A DNA stretch of 64,000 nucleotides, from the NCBI RefSeq assembly GCF_009068765.1, contig NZ_CP035534.1, forward strand, positions 496,001-560,000, given 5' to 3'. Shown here piece after piece: positions 1 through 10,066 of the stretch. How positions within the stretch are numbered: position 1 is the first letter of the stretch; every line of letters begins with the position of its first letter. The position numbers and the translations under genes are program-made. The notes under the pieces were generated by a model. It was not told the DNA's origin. It was given only the letters and a program-made list of their open reading frames with translations, and did no database searches. The stretch comes from Sulfurimonas hydrogeniphila (GTDB taxonomy: Bacteria; Campylobacterota; Campylobacteria; Campylobacterales; Sulfurimonadaceae).

Positions 1-942
1 GCCTGGAGTGAATATATAGGGCAGGAACAGATTAAAAAGAATCTTGCTGTTTTTATAGAAGCTTCAAAAAAAAGAGATGAAGCACTTGATCATGTTTTGT
101 TCTACGGACCTCCGGGACTTGGTAAAACAACTTTAGCCTTGATTATCGCCAATGAAATGAATGCGAATATTAAAGTGACAGCCGCACCGATGATAGAAAA
201 AAGCGGTGATTTGGCAGCAATTCTGACAAACCTGGAAGAGGGGGACATTCTCTTTATCGATGAAATACACAGGCTCTCTCCTGCCGTTGAAGAAATCCTA
301 TACTCTTCTATGGAAGACTATAGAATAGATATTATCATCGGCAGTGGTCCTGCTGCACAGACGGTCAAGATTGATTTGCCTCGATTTACGCTTATAGGAG
401 CGACAACACGGGCGGGAATGCTTTCAAATCCATTAAGAGACAGGTTTGGTATGAGTTTTCGCATGAATTTTTACAATCAGGAAGAACTGGCAAAAATCAT
501 TGTGCAGGCATCGAATAAGCTCGAATGCCAAATCATTCATGAAGCGGCTCTGGAGATTGCAAAAAGAAGTCGTGGAACACCACGTATTGCCCTGCGTCTG
601 TTGCGTCGCGTGAGAGATTTTGCGGAAGTTGCCGATGAAAAAAATATAAATCATCAGCGTACCCGATATGCATTGGATGAACTGGGCATCAATTCACACG
701 GTTTTGATGAAATGGATCTGCGTCTGCTGACGCTTTTAGCAAGTGCCAAAGGACGTGCAATGGGGCTGAGCACGATCGCGGCAGCCTTGAGTGAAGATGA
801 GGGAACGGTAGAAGATGTTTTGGAACCGTATCTGCTTGCAAACGGTTATTTGGAACGGACAGCAAAGGGCAGACGGGCAACACCCGCAACCTACGATGTC
901 TTAAATATGTCATGTGTAAATGAAGACGGGACACTTTTTTAG
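1..942 (+). CDS. ruvB: Holliday junction branch migration ATPase RuvB (5' end cut off by window)
   Basis: RuvB is the hexameric AAA+ motor that drives branch migration of Holliday junctions with RuvA and RuvC. The reading frame is open from base 1, so the natural start lies upstream of the window. Visible features are Walker [10 protein letters not shown] (about residue 36 of the visible part), Walker [11 protein letters not shown], the sensor stretch [17 protein letters not shown], and a C-terminal winged-helix region. The stop codon directly abuts the ATG of the next gene, which suggests co-transcription. Only a short N-terminal segment appears to be missing. Confidence 0.97.
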   Translation, partial: AWSEYIGQEQIKKNLAVFIEASKKRDEALDHVLFYGPPGLGKTTLALIIANEMNANIKVTAAPMIEKSGDLAAILTNLEEGDILFIDEIHRLSPAVEEILYSSMEDYRIDIIIGSGPAAQTVKIDLPRFTLIGATTRAGMLSNPLRDRFGMSFRMNFYNQEELAKIIVQASNKLECQIIHEAALEIAKRSRGTPRIALRLLRRVRDFAEVADEKNINHQRTRYALDELGINSHGFDEMDLRLLTLLASAKGRAMGLSTIAAALSEDEGTVEDVLEPYLLANGYLERTAKGRRATPATYDVLNMSCVNEDGTLF

Positions 943-1995
943 ATGAAATCACAATATTTTATAGCTGTTTTGTTTGCTACATCTTTGTACTGGATGTATC
1001 TTCTGTATGAACCTTTTTTGCTTGTGATGACTATTGCCGCTTTATTGGCAATTTCTACGGCTACGATCAATAACTATTTTGAAGAGTTGTTTTCCTCTCG
1101 TTTGTTGGCGGCATTTGTATCAAGTCTGCTGCTTGCCATGCTCTTTTTTGCACCGCTTGGTTACTTTTTGGCAACACTCACAATCAAGCTGAACAATTTG
1201 GAGCCGAGCAGTTTGCAAAATATAGAACTCTATATAAACGGGCTGATTACCAATCCACCGAAATTTCTGCTCTTTTTAAAACCTTATCTTGCAGATTCTT
1301 TAAAAGGAATAGATATCAACAGTTTGACTACAAATGCTTTACATGTAGCTGCAAAAATTGGAACATTCAGTGCAGGTTTTGTAAAAAATGCTTTTTTGGT
1401 CATTGTTTTTTACTTTTTTGCTTTGTATAACGGTTCTACAATTGTAGAGTTTCTCAAACGTGTTGTCCAGATGTCTGTTGAAGACAGTACTTTACTTGCA
1501 CGGGAACTCTCCGCTGTTATGAGTGTTGTTTTTTATTCCATCATCGCTACGGCAATGTTTGAAGGTGCACTCTTTGGTATAGTAGTCTCTTTTATGGGCT
1601 ATAACGGCCTGCTCTTTGGCATTATGTACGGATTTGCTTCTTTACTTCCTGTTATAGGAGGAATTTTAATGTGGCTTCCGTTTATGATTTATGAATTTTC
1701 GGTAGGACATAATGCAAATGCTGTTTTTATAGCACTCTATTCAATTATTGTGATTTCCATTATAGCAGATACTTTTGTGAAGCCTTTGATAATTAAGGAG
1801 ATAAACAATCGACTGCTCAAAGAGAGTGATGCACAGCTCAACGAACTTGTTATTTTCTTTGCAATTATTGCAGGGCTGACAACTTTCGGATTTTGGGGAA
1901 TGATTTTAGGGCCTGCAATAACAGCTTTTTTTCTTGCAATTTTAAAACTTTTTGAAGCCAGAACGCAAGAGTGTGAAACGAAAAATCAGGTATAA
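943..1995 (+). CDS. AI-2E family transporter-like membrane protein
   Basis: A 350-residue polytopic inner-membrane protein of the AI-2E/PerM (formerly DUF20) family. Members have about eight helices and have been linked to autoinducer export or Na+/H+ exchange, so the substrate cannot be assigned here. Paired hydrophobic helices at the N-terminus and the conserved C-terminal part (GLLFGIMYGFASLLPVIGG, then FWGMILGPAITAFF) support the family. The ATG starts at the base after the ruvB stop. The 3' end overlaps the convergent lpxL gene by 10 bases. Confidence 0.88.
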   Translation: MKSQYFIAVLFATSLYWMYLLYEPFLLVMTIAALLAISTATINNYFEELFSSRLLAAFVSSLLLAMLFFAPLGYFLATLTIKLNNLEPSSLQNIELYINGLITNPPKFLLFLKPYLADSLKGIDINSLTTNALHVAAKIGTFSAGFVKNAFLVIVFYFFALYNGSTIVEFLKRVVQMSVEDSTLLARELSAVMSVVFYSIIATAMFEGALFGIVVSFMGYNGLLFGIMYGFASLLPVIGGILMWLPFMIYEFSVGHNANAVFIALYSIIVISIIADTFVKPLIIKEINNRLLKESDAQLNELVIFFAIIAGLTTFGFWGMILGPAITAFFLAILKLFEARTQECETKNQV

Positions 1996-2867
1996 ATTTC
2001 GGGTTTGTCGTTTTTCCATCGACGATGGAGCCAAAACCAAAACTTTGGCTCTTTTTTGATGATGGAAGTGAGCCAGTCGGCTTGGAGCTGTGTTGCTTTT
2101 TGTATATCTTCTTTTTCATTCTCTGTTTTATCAACTTTTGTCTCATTAGCTATAATTATTGTGTAGTTTTCTTCATCATCAGTTCTTATGTGTACGGGCA
2201 CTATGGCGGCATTGAATTTGCGTGCCAAATAAGCAGGTGTTGCCGTCATACGCAGCGGTTTGCCTAAAAAATTCACCATAACACCCTCTTTCTCATTGAT
2301 ATTGGTATCTATTAAAATCCCGCTGGCTTTTCCCTGTTTTATAAGGCGTATAAGAGGTTTGACAACATTTGTTTTCTCAAGATTGGTGTTGCCAAATCTT
2401 GCTCTTGCATCGAGCAGCCATTTTTCATAGATTCTGTTTTTGAGCTTTTTGTATACAGGAGCAATGGGTTCTACATGTAAAGCAAGTCCTGCCGCACCAA
2501 GTTCCCAGGCACAGTAATGGGGAGTCACATAAATAACGGCACGGCCTTCTTTGTGAATTCTCTCAATTTCTTTTTTATTTATTACTGTAATTCTCTTGGC
2601 AATTTCTTCTTTGCTCAAATGGCGCATTTCCATAAGGTGTAAAAAGTTATAGAGCAGGTTTTTAAAGCTGTAGCGTGTGATGGTGTCAATTTCTTCGTCA
2701 CTCATACTGTTGTCAAAGGCATAGTTGAGGTTTTGTTTGACGATACGACGGTATTTTTTTGCTGATTTGTAGCCGATAAAGGCTAAAAAGGTAAAAAATG
2801 CTTTGCGTGCTTTATGCGGCACTAGCATTAAAATATGTTCAATGACGAGGAGGAAATTATAGCCCAT
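1986..2867 (-). CDS. lpxL: Lipid A biosynthesis acyltransferase (LpxL/HtrB family)
   Basis: A 293-residue member of the LpxL/LpxM (HtrB/WaaM) family, which adds secondary acyl chains to Kdo-lipid A precursors at the inner membrane. An N-terminal hydrophobic anchor precedes the catalytic region, where HYCAWE supplies the family HX4(D/E) motif. The downstream GILIDTNINEKEGVMVNFLG region and the basic, aromatic C-terminus (FWFWLHRRWK) are typical. It overlaps the upstream waaC gene by 11 bases, so the two LPS genes form one transcription unit. Which acyl chain it transfers cannot be read from sequence. Confidence 0.88.
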   Translation of the reverse strand: MGYNFLLVIEHILMLVPHKARKAFFTFLAFIGYKSAKKYRRIVKQNLNYAFDNSMSDEEIDTITRYSFKNLLYNFLHLMEMRHLSKEEIAKRITVINKKEIERIHKEGRAVIYVTPHYCAWELGAAGLALHVEPIAPVYKKLKNRIYEKWLLDARARFGNTNLEKTNVVKPLIRLIKQGKASGILIDTNINEKEGVMVNFLGKPLRMTATPAYLARKFNAAIVPVHIRTDDEENYTIIIANETKVDKTENEKEDIQKATQLQADWLTSIIKKEPKFWFWLHRRWKNDKPEIYT

Positions 2868-3870
2868 TGGTTAACAGCTCCTTTGCTTTTTGTATGACTT
2901 GTTGTGGAGAAATTTCTTTGATGGAGAAGTCATTTTTATTAATTTTAAGAATATTTACCTTTGAGGGTGATTTGAGTGCTATATTTTTTGGCGTTTCGTA
3001 AATCATTCTCGTGGTAGTCGGACCCAAAAGTGTAATGGAGGGAATATTTTGCGCCCATGCCAGATGTGTCGGACCGGTGTCATTCCCTATAAGCAGATCC
3101 ATGCTCGATATAAAAGATACAAGTTCTCCCAGCGTGAGTTTTGGGGCCAGTACCGCATTTGCCGAATGTGTGCATATCCATTGTGCCTCTTCTTTTTCAG
3201 ATGCATTGCCCCAAATAATGTAACACTGCTCCTGGAGTCTATTGCAAATGTCGGCAACAGACTCTTTTGGATAAATTTTTGAAGGCCAGGAAGCGCCTAT
3301 CACAAAGGCAATGTTTTTTTTCTTGCGTTGCAGTGAAAATTCTTTTGTTTGTGAAAAAACGGGTTCTTTGTTTAAAATCATAGCATCCGTAATCTCAAAT
3401 CCGAGAGCGTCAGCAACAACAAAGCAGTTGCGCTTTATAACATTTTCTTCATACGGGACAGAGGAGGTCGTTTTATAAAAAAGTGCGGCCAAAGATTCAC
3501 GTATTGAATTTTTATCAAAACCATGGGTATTCTTCCCTATGATTCTGGCAACTGCTGCTGACTTTAAAAGTCCTTGCATATCTATTATAATATCATAATC
3601 GGGCAGCATAGAGAGCTCAGCGAATGTTTTTTGTAGCAAGGAAAAGCTTTTTGTCTTTTTGAGTTTTTTTAGATTGACAGTGTGAACTGTATGCAGGTGT
3701 TTGTTGTTTTGTAAAATATCTGAAAAAATCTCTTCACTTATCCAGTCTATTTTTACATCAGGATACTCTTTTTTGATAAACTGCAATACAACTGCACTGT
3801 TGATTATATCTCCGAGTGCGGAGAGTCTGACAATAGCAATATTTTTAATATCTTTTTTCATCAATGACAT
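2857..3870 (-). CDS. waaC: LPS heptosyltransferase I WaaC
   Basis: A glycosyltransferase family 9 enzyme (337 residues) that adds the first L-glycero-D-manno-heptose to Kdo in the LPS inner core. The N-terminal IVRLSALGDIINSAVVLQF stretch is the heptosyltransferase signature, and GNDTGPTHLAWA near the C-terminus is the ADP-heptose binding motif. The waaC-htrB order matches Campylobacter. The start is uncertain: an in-frame ATG three codons downstream (3861) is equally usable, and neither has a clear Shine-Dalgarno sequence. Confidence 0.92.
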   Translation of the reverse strand: MSLMKKDIKNIAIVRLSALGDIINSAVVLQFIKKEYPDVKIDWISEEIFSDILQNNKHLHTVHTVNLKKLKKTKSFSLLQKTFAELSMLPDYDIIIDMQGLLKSAAVARIIGKNTHGFDKNSIRESLAALFYKTTSSVPYEENVIKRNCFVVADALGFEITDAMILNKEPVFSQTKEFSLQRKKKNIAFVIGASWPSKIYPKESVADICNRLQEQCYIIWGNASEKEEAQWICTHSANAVLAPKLTLGELVSFISSMDLLIGNDTGPTHLAWAQNIPSITLLGPTTTRMIYETPKNIALKSPSKVNILKINKNDFSIKEISPQQVIQKAKELLTNGL

Positions 3871-3929
3871 TATACCAATAATAGTAAATCTTTGATATAA
3901 TTCAAATAAATTAAGAAGGAGTGACTTGT

Positions 3930-4835
3930 ATGGTTCCTATAGATATTCAACATTTTGCCGAAGGCAGAACAAAAGCCAGAGCATATTTTTGTTACCTTTT
4001 TTCAAAGAATATTCCCAATAGACTTCCTTCTTTAAGTGAAGATATGATTATGCCGAGACTGCTTAAAATAAAAGCAGATCTTGAAAACTGTGAGGGAGTG
4101 TACCTTCTTGACCACAAGGGTGTACAGGTAAGTCCGACTTTTACAAAAGATGATCGGATAGATGATGATATAGGAAAGATTCGTGCTGACCGTGCGTACT
4201 ACTATCGTGCAGTCAGAGAAGGCAGATGTACGATTACCGATCCGTATCCGTCACTCATTACAGGTGATTTGACTGTAACGGCATCAGCGCCTATATTTGA
4301 TGAAAACGGTTCGCTCAGGTATGTGGCATGTATTGATATGCCGCTTGAAGAAGTGTTGAAAATTGCACATCTCAATAAAATGGATATATTCTTTGGAGAA
4401 TTTTTCAAGTGGACTTATGGTGCTTTTGCATTTGCTTTGGTGGCTATAGCACTTTTGCTTTTCGTAAAAGGGATAGAGAGTTTTTTTGAATATGGAATTT
4501 CAATAGGTCATTTTCAGATTAAAGATGTTTTTGAAGCAACAATTTTGCTTACACTCTCTTTGGCAATTTTTGATCTTTCCAAAACCCTTATTGAAGAGGA
4601 GATATTAGGACGCTATAAAGAACATGACATAGCAGGCCCGCACAAAACGATGGTCCGCTTTTTGGGTTCTATCATTATTGCACTTTCCATTGAAGCATTA
4701 ATGCTTGTATTCAAGTTTGCAATTACAGATCCAAACAAGCTGATCTATTCTATGTATATTATTGCGGGTGTAGGTATACTGATAGTCTCTTTGGCAATAT
4801 ATATCAAATTTACAAAATTAAAGATAGATGAATAA
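3930..4835 (+). CDS. Membrane protein with N-terminal PDC/Cache-type sensor domain
   Basis: About 301 residues. The N-terminal half resembles a PDC/Cache ligand-binding fold (GVYLLDHKGVQVSPTF, DRAYYYRAVREGRC, then a short LTVTASAPIFDENG). The C-terminal half has four hydrophobic segments. No kinase, methyl-accepting or cyclase output domain is present, so any signal must pass through a partner or the membrane part itself. The ATG at 3930 is preferred over the upstream GTG at 3921 because AAGGAG at 3916-3921 lies 8 bases ahead of it. It overlaps hisH by one base (TAATG). The ligand is unknown. Confidence 0.75.
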   Translation: MVPIDIQHFAEGRTKARAYFCYLFSKNIPNRLPSLSEDMIMPRLLKIKADLENCEGVYLLDHKGVQVSPTFTKDDRIDDDIGKIRADRAYYYRAVREGRCTITDPYPSLITGDLTVTASAPIFDENGSLRYVACIDMPLEEVLKIAHLNKMDIFFGEFFKWTYGAFAFALVAIALLLFVKGIESFFEYGISIGHFQIKDVFEATILLTLSLAIFDLSKTLIEEEILGRYKEHDIAGPHKTMVRFLGSIIIALSIEALMLVFKFAITDPNKLIYSMYIIAGVGILIVSLAIYIKFTKLKIDE

Positions 4836-5446
4836 TGATAGCAATAATTGATTATAACATGGGAAATTTGGCAAGTGTGAAAAATGCGTTTGCCAAGCTT
4901 GGACAAGAGACAGTAGTTGAGAGTAATCCTGATAAATTTAAAGAGTATGACAAGCTGATATTGCCCGGTGTCGGTGCTTTTGGTGATGCGATGCAGCATT
5001 TGCATGAACGGAATATGGTAGAGTCCATAAAGGAATTTGCAAAGAGTGACAAACCGATGCTTGGAATTTGTCTCGGAATGCAGCTTTTGTTTGAAAATTC
5101 CGAAGAGTTTGGCAAACATGAAGGGCTCGGGCTTATAAAAGGCAGTGTTGTAAAGTTTGATACGAAAAAATTCAATGAACCTTTGAAGGTTCCGCATATG
5201 GGCTGGAACAGAATGTTTACAAAAGAGCATCCTCTGTTTGCAGGACTGGATGATGAGCATTATCTGTATTTTGTACATACATACCATGTTGCATGTAAAG
5301 ATGCCAATGACATTATCGGAGAAACATATTATGGCTATAAATTTACTTCTGCCGTTGCTCACGGTAATATAATGGGAATACAGCCCCATCCTGAAAAAAG
5401 CCATAAAAACGGTTTGAAAATTTTAGAAAATTTTATACAACTGTAA
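4835..5446 (+). CDS. hisH: Imidazole glycerol phosphate synthase, glutaminase subunit HisH
   Basis: The class I glutamine amidotransferase subunit that supplies ammonia to HisF in histidine and AICAR formation. Signatures are [11 protein letters not shown], the nucleophile elbow [11 protein letters not shown] (catalytic Cys) and the C-terminal His/Glu in QPHPEKS. The 203-residue length is normal. The start overlaps the preceding stop. hisA follows 20 bases later, giving a hisH-hisA pair; hisF is not in the window. Confidence 0.97.
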   Translation: MIAIIDYNMGNLASVKNAFAKLGQETVVESNPDKFKEYDKLILPGVGAFGDAMQHLHERNMVESIKEFAKSDKPMLGICLGMQLLFENSEEFGKHEGLGLIKGSVVKFDTKKFNEPLKVPHMGWNRMFTKEHPLFAGLDDEHYLYFVHTYHVACKDANDIIGETYYGYKFTSAVAHGNIMGIQPHPEKSHKNGLKILENFIQL

Positions 5447-5466
5447 GAGAAAAGGAAGAGAGAAAT

Positions 5467-6177
5467 ATGACATTATATCCGGCAATAGATTTAAAAGACG
5501 GCAAAGCAGTTCGTTTGACAAAAGGTTTGATGGAGAGTGCGAAAATCTACTCAAACGAGCCTTATGAATTAGTGAAAAAATTTGAAGAAATGGGTGCGGA
5601 GTGGGTGCATCTGGTTGATTTAAACGGTGCATTTGCGGGAGAGCCTAAAAATCTTGAACAAATCATCAAAATTCGTCAAAACTCAGATGTAAAACTTGAA
5701 CTTGGCGGTGGTATTCGTGATGAAGCAACGATTCAAAAGATGTTGGATATCGGAATTGACAGGATTATTTTAGGTTCTATTGCGGTAAAAGATCCTCAGT
5801 TTGTAAGAGATATGGCGGCAAAATATCCCATCGCAGTAGGCATAGATGCCATAGACGGATATGTGGCAGTCGAAGGCTGGGGCGAAGTCAGTACCATGCG
5901 TGCGACTGATCTGGCAAAAGAGTTTGCAAATGCCGGTGTAGAGGCGATAATATGCACAGATGTCGGCAAAGACGGTACACTCAGCGGCGTCAATGTAGAT
6001 TTTACACTTGATATCGCAAGAGCCGGTAAAATAAGCACAATTGCAAGCGGCGGTGTGAAAGATGAAGAGGATATAAAAGCTTTGATAGCCACGGGTGAAG
6101 TGGATGGTGTTATCATAGGAAAAGCTTATTATGAGGGCAGGTTGGATTTAGCCAAAATGTTTAAATTGGTAAATTAA
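5467..6177 (+). CDS. hisA: Phosphoribosylformimino-AICAR ribotide isomerase HisA
   Basis: A (beta/alpha)8 isomerase of histidine biosynthesis, 236 residues. The N-terminal [14 protein letters not shown] carries the first catalytic Asp. ELGGGIRDE and [12 protein letters not shown] are the two phosphate-binding glycine loops, and [13 protein letters not shown] carries the second catalytic Asp. A purine-rich ribosome site (AGAGAAAAGGAAGAG) precedes the ATG. It probably forms an operon with hisH. Confidence 0.97.
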   Translation: MTLYPAIDLKDGKAVRLTKGLMESAKIYSNEPYELVKKFEEMGAEWVHLVDLNGAFAGEPKNLEQIIKIRQNSDVKLELGGGIRDEATIQKMLDIGIDRIILGSIAVKDPQFVRDMAAKYPIAVGIDAIDGYVAVEGWGEVSTMRATDLAKEFANAGVEAIICTDVGKDGTLSGVNVDFTLDIARAGKISTIASGGVKDEEDIKALIATGEVDGVIIGKAYYEGRLDLAKMFKLVN

Positions 6178-6246
6178 TAGCAAAACAAACAGAATTTTGC
6201 TATTATTAGATATAAATTATGCAAAATATTATGTAAAGGATTTCAA

Positions 6247-6621
6247 TTGAAATTACTTGTTGTTGATGATAGTTCTACAATGCGTCGTATTATAAAAAAT
6301 ACATTGGCTCGACTTGGTTATAAAGATGTACTTGAAGGTGCAGACGGTGTTGAAGGCTGGGCGCAAATGGACGCAAATCCTGATATTGATATGCTGATCA
6401 CAGACTGGAATATGCCTGAGATGAACGGGCTTGAGCTTGTCAAAAAAGTTCGTGCGGATGAGCGCTTTAAAGATACACCTATCATTATGGTTACGACTGA
6501 AGGTGGAAAAGCAGAGGTTATTACAGCACTTAAAGCCGGAGTAAACAATTATATTGTAAAACCGTTTACGCCTCAGGTTTTAAAAGAAAAACTTGCTGCC
6601 GTGATGGGTGTATCTGAGTAA
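6247..6621 (+). CDS. cheY: Chemotaxis response regulator CheY (TTG start)
   Basis: A single-domain receiver of 124 residues that carries the chemotaxis signal from CheA to the flagellar switch. Residues are canonical: the acidic pair in LLVVDDSS, the phosphoacceptor Asp in MLITDWNMPEMNG, the Thr in VTTEGGKAEV and the Lys in IVKPFTPQ. It is nearly identical in style to Campylobacter CheY. The start is TTG at 6247 with AAAGGA just upstream; no in-frame ATG would keep the conserved N-terminus. Its stop overlaps the prmA ATG (TAATG), so translation is probably coupled. Confidence 0.96.
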   Translation: MKLLVVDDSSTMRRIIKNTLARLGYKDVLEGADGVEGWAQMDANPDIDMLITDWNMPEMNGLELVKKVRADERFKDTPIIMVTTEGGKAEVITALKAGVNNYIVKPFTPQVLKEKLAAVMGVSE

Positions 6622-7454
6622 TGCAAGAGCATTACTACGAATTAGTAGTGAAAGTCTCTTCACATCATGAACTCTTTGCAGATTTTTTGGCAGATACTTT
6701 ACCGATCGGGTTTGAAGAGACAGACAACGGATTCATTATAAGAAGTGAAGAAGAACTCGACACTATAATGTGGGGGATTGAGCAGTTTGCAGAGGCCTTA
6801 CAAAAAGCACTCGGCAAATCTGTAGACGTAGAGTGTACACAAAAAAAACTCCAAAACAATGACTGGGTAGAATCTTATAAAAACAGTATAGAACCCCTTG
6901 TTATAGATAAATTTTACATCCATCCTACATGGAATGACAATCATCCAAACCTGATAAACATAGTAATAGATCCGGCGCTTGCTTTTGGTACAGGGCATCA
7001 TCCGACAACTGCTTCTTCTTTGCGCGCAATTTCTCAACATGTGAAAAAGAATGACAGAGTTTTGGATGTAGGCTGCGGCAGCGGTATACTGGGAATTGCA
7101 GCTATGAAGCTTGGAGCTGTCGTGGATGCTTGTGACACGGACCCTGTATCGGTCGAAAATTCTATAAAAAATGCAAAATTGAATAATTTGGAGTTTCACT
7201 CCATATGGGAAGGTTCTGCTTCAAATTTGGATGAAAAGTACACTATAGTCGTGGCAAACATAGTTGCAGATGTGTTGACTTTTATTGCAAATGATCTGAA
7301 AAAAGCAATGGCAGAGGACGGAATCTTGATTTTATCAGGTATACTGAATAAGTATGAAGAAAAAGTTCTCAATGCTTATAAAGACTGTAAAATAACACAA
7401 AGAATAGCCCAGGACGAATGGGTTACATTAGTTTTAAAAAGAGAGAAAAAATAA
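6621..7454 (+). CDS. prmA: Ribosomal protein L11 methyltransferase PrmA
   Basis: A SAM-dependent methyltransferase of 277 residues that methylates L11. It has an N-terminal substrate-recognition domain, then the Rossmann SAM motif VLDVGCGSGILGIAA, and FGTGHHPTT ahead of it. VVANIVADVL corresponds to the catalytic NIL-type loop. The gene sits between cheY and ftsH, as in Campylobacter, and ends 2 bases before the preferred ftsH start. Confidence 0.94.
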   Translation: MQEHYYELVVKVSSHHELFADFLADTLPIGFEETDNGFIIRSEEELDTIMWGIEQFAEALQKALGKSVDVECTQKKLQNNDWVESYKNSIEPLVIDKFYIHPTWNDNHPNLINIVIDPALAFGTGHHPTTASSLRAISQHVKKNDRVLDVGCGSGILGIAAMKLGAVVDACDTDPVSVENSIKNAKLNNLEFHSIWEGSASNLDEKYTIVVANIVADVLTFIANDLKKAMAEDGILILSGILNKYEEKVLNAYKDCKITQRIAQDEWVTLVLKREKK

Positions 7455-7456
7455 AA

Positions 7457-9433
7457 ATGGCAGATAACGAAAACAAAAACAACAATAACAACTTTTTTAA
7501 TCAAAATCCACTGATAACATTTGCAATATTTTCGGTTGTAGTGATTTTGTTGTTTAAAGTAATGGTTGGCGAAGGTGCCGGCAACAGTTCTGTGATGGGA
7601 ACATCAACAACAAGAATTAAGCCGGTTGACTATTCAGAGTTCAAAGCGCTTGTGAAATCAAAAGCAGTAAAAAAAGTTGAAATAGGCCAGACATATATCA
7701 GGGCTATATCAACAGACGGTTCAAAAATCTACACAACAAGAGTTGTCAAAGGGGATAATGAACTTATAAAGCTTTTGGACAAAGAAAAAATCGACTATAC
7801 GGGCTTCAGTGAAACAAACTGGTTTACCGAGATGTTTGGCTGGCTGTTCCCATTTTTGATTATCATTGCCATTTGGATGTTTTTTGCCGGCCGTATGCAA
7901 AAAAGTATGGGTGGCGGACTGCTTGGAATGGGAAATTCCAAAAAGTTGATCAATTCGGAAAAACCGGATACAAAGTTTGATGATGTAGCCGGTGTGGAAG
8001 AAGCGAAAGAAGAGGTGCAGGAGATTGTAGATTTCTTGAAATATCCCGGTCGTTATGTGGAAATCGGTGCAAAAATTCCAAAAGGTGTTTTGCTGGTCGG
8101 AAGTCCCGGAACCGGTAAAACACTGCTTGCAAAGGCTGTTGCCGGAGAAGCGGAAGTCCCTTTTTTCTCGGTCAGCGGTTCGAGTTTTATAGAGATGTTT
8201 GTCGGTGTAGGTGCTGCGCGTGTAAGAGATCTGTTTGAACAGGCTAAAAAAGATGCGCCGAGTATTATATTTATAGATGAGATAGATGCTATCGGTAAAA
8301 GCCGTGCAGCCGGCGGTGTTATGGGCGGAAATGATGAACGGGAACAGACACTCAATCAGCTTTTGGCAGAGATGGACGGTTTTGGAACAGATACGCCTGT
8401 CATAATTTTAGCTGCAACCAACAGACCGGAAATTCTTGATCAGGCACTGTTGCGTCCGGGCCGTTTTGACAGACAGGTGCTTGTTGACAAACCGGATTTT
8501 GAAGGGCGTGTCAAAATTTTGAAAGTACATGTAAAGAATGTCAAAATAGACAAAGATGTGGATTTGGAAGAGTTGGCCCGTTTGACAGCGGGACTCGCGG
8601 GAGCAGACCTGGCAAACATAGTCAATGAAGCAGCACTGCTTGCGGGAAGAAAAAGTCAAAAAACAGTGAAACAAAAAGATATGTATGAAGCCGTTGAACG
8701 TGCCTTGGCAGGACTTGCTAAAAAATCTCGCCGTATCAATCCTAAAGAGAAAAAAATTGTTGCTTACCATGAAAGCGGACATGCTTTGATGGCAGAGACA
8801 ACAGACGGAGCAAAAAAAGTTTCCAAAGTCTCTATAGTGCCTCGTGGTTTGGCAGCACTTGGTTATACACTGAACAAGCCTGAAGAAAACAAATATATGA
8901 TGCAGATGCATGAACTGTGGGCAGAAGTAGATACTCTGCTTGGCGGGCGTGCTGCCGAAGAAGTATTTATCGGTGAAATTTCTACAGGTGCGGGCAATGA
9001 CCTGGAACGTGCCACAGACATTATAAAATCAATGGTTCAAACATATGGTATGAGTGATATTGCAGGACTTATGGTGCTTGAAAAATCCCGTCAGTCATTT
9101 TTGGGCGGTCCGCAACAGGCGACACGTGAGTACAGTGAAAGAATGGCAGAGGAGATGGATGAATACATCAAAAAGTCATTGGATGATCACTATAAAGCCG
9201 TTGTCAACCGCTTAAAAGAGTACAGTGGGGCGATTGAAGCAATGGTTGCACTGCTTTATAAAAAAGAGAATATTACAGGGGACGAAGTCAGAGAAATTAT
9301 TATAAATTTTGAAAAAGAAAATGGCATAGAGTCTAAAGTTGTAGAAAACAGCGAGAGCATTGAAGAAGAGCTAAAAGCAGATGCCACCATGACAGACACC
9401 GAGAACAGTGACGGAAAAAGTGATGAAAAATAA
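7457..9433 (+). CDS. ftsH: ATP-dependent zinc metalloprotease FtsH
   Basis: A membrane-anchored AAA+ protease of 658 residues that degrades misfolded membrane proteins and regulators. Two transmembrane segments flank a small periplasmic domain. Then come Walker A GSPGTGKT, Walker [12 protein letters not shown], the SRH region [19 protein letters not shown] and the zinc site HESGH. The ATG at 7457 is preferred; an upstream ATG at 7418 would add 13 residues inside prmA without a better ribosome site. The N-terminus has an Asn-rich stretch (NENKNNNNN). The tail is acidic and poorly conserved. Confidence 0.97.
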   Translation: MADNENKNNNNNFFNQNPLITFAIFSVVVILLFKVMVGEGAGNSSVMGTSTTRIKPVDYSEFKALVKSKAVKKVEIGQTYIRAISTDGSKIYTTRVVKGDNELIKLLDKEKIDYTGFSETNWFTEMFGWLFPFLIIIAIWMFFAGRMQKSMGGGLLGMGNSKKLINSEKPDTKFDDVAGVEEAKEEVQEIVDFLKYPGRYVEIGAKIPKGVLLVGSPGTGKTLLAKAVAGEAEVPFFSVSGSSFIEMFVGVGAARVRDLFEQAKKDAPSIIFIDEIDAIGKSRAAGGVMGGNDEREQTLNQLLAEMDGFGTDTPVIILAATNRPEILDQALLRPGRFDRQVLVDKPDFEGRVKILKVHVKNVKIDKDVDLEELARLTAGLAGADLANIVNEAALLAGRKSQKTVKQKDMYEAVERALAGLAKKSRRINPKEKKIVAYHESGHALMAETTDGAKKVSKVSIVPRGLAALGYTLNKPEENKYMMQMHELWAEVDTLLGGRAAEEVFIGEISTGAGNDLERATDIIKSMVQTYGMSDIAGLMVLEKSRQSFLGGPQQATREYSERMAEEMDEYIKKSLDDHYKAVVNRLKEYSGAIEAMVALLYKKENITGDEVREIIINFEKENGIESKVVENSESIEEELKADATMTDTENSDGKSDEK

Positions 9434-10055
9434 CCTTTTTATTATAAGCAAAAACGGGTATAAATATATTCTTTATACCTTGTTTGCCGCCCTGGTATTT
9501 TGGCTTTTGGATTTAGAGTTTTTTTCATTTTCTGCTTTTGTTCTTGCACTGTTTTTTATGTACAGTTTCAGAAATCCGGAAAGAGAGAATACTTTTTTGG
9601 ATGACAAAGCCGTAGTCTCTCCTGTTGACGGCACTGTAAAATCTATAGATACACTTGAAAGCGGTGAGTATGCCTACAGAATAGTTATAGAATCAGATTA
9701 CAGAAATGTCGGTATATTGCGGATCCCCTTAAGCGGACATCTTGAGAATGTCAAAACCACAAGGGGGGCAAGAACATCAAAAAAATCAAAGCTCTTTTAT
9801 GATTTAAATGAACGTGCAGAACTTTTGTTTGTAGATACCCATAACAATAAAATAAAAGTTCTCCATAGACTCAAGCAGAGTTTTGCGCCGATTGCTATAG
9901 AAATCCCAGTCAGAGAAACCTTGCACAAAGGGACAAGATACGGGTTTGCAACGAACAGTGTTACCGAACTGTATCTTCCAAAGAATTTCAGACTGGACAC
10001 TAAAGTAAACAATGAAGTCCAGGCAGTTCACTCTCTAATCGGTTATTTTACTTAG
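9423..10055 (+). CDS. Phosphatidylserine decarboxylase-related membrane protein
   Basis: About 210 residues with N-terminal hydrophobic helices, then a short-type PSD domain (FRNPERENTF, VVSPVDGTVKSID, SGHLENVKTT). True PSDs self-cleave at a Gly-Ser pair near the C-terminus to form a pyruvoyl group. The aligned position here reads TNSVTELYLP, so Asn replaces Gly. Activity is therefore doubtful, although the Ser remains. The location after ftsH matches the Campylobacter locus, where a PSD-related protein follows ftsH. The start overlaps ftsH by 11 bases; a GTG at 9408 is an alternative. Confidence 0.75.
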   Translation: MKNNLFIISKNGYKYILYTLFAALVFWLLDLEFFSFSAFVLALFFMYSFRNPERENTFLDDKAVVSPVDGTVKSIDTLESGEYAYRIVIESDYRNVGILRIPLSGHLENVKTTRGARTSKKSKLFYDLNERAELLFVDTHNNKIKVLHRLKQSFAPIAIEIPVRETLHKGTRYGFATNSVTELYLPKNFRLDTKVNNEVQAVHSLIGYFT

Positions 10056-10066
10056 AAAGCAGTTTA

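Noticed and set aside
3921-3929. GTG at 3921 as start of the PDC sensor gene
   Set aside because: It overlaps the AAGGAG ribosome site; ATG 3930 has proper spacing.
7418-7456. Upstream ATG for ftsH inside prmA
   Set aside because: It adds 13 residues not expected in FtsH; the ATG at 7457 gives a normal N-terminus.
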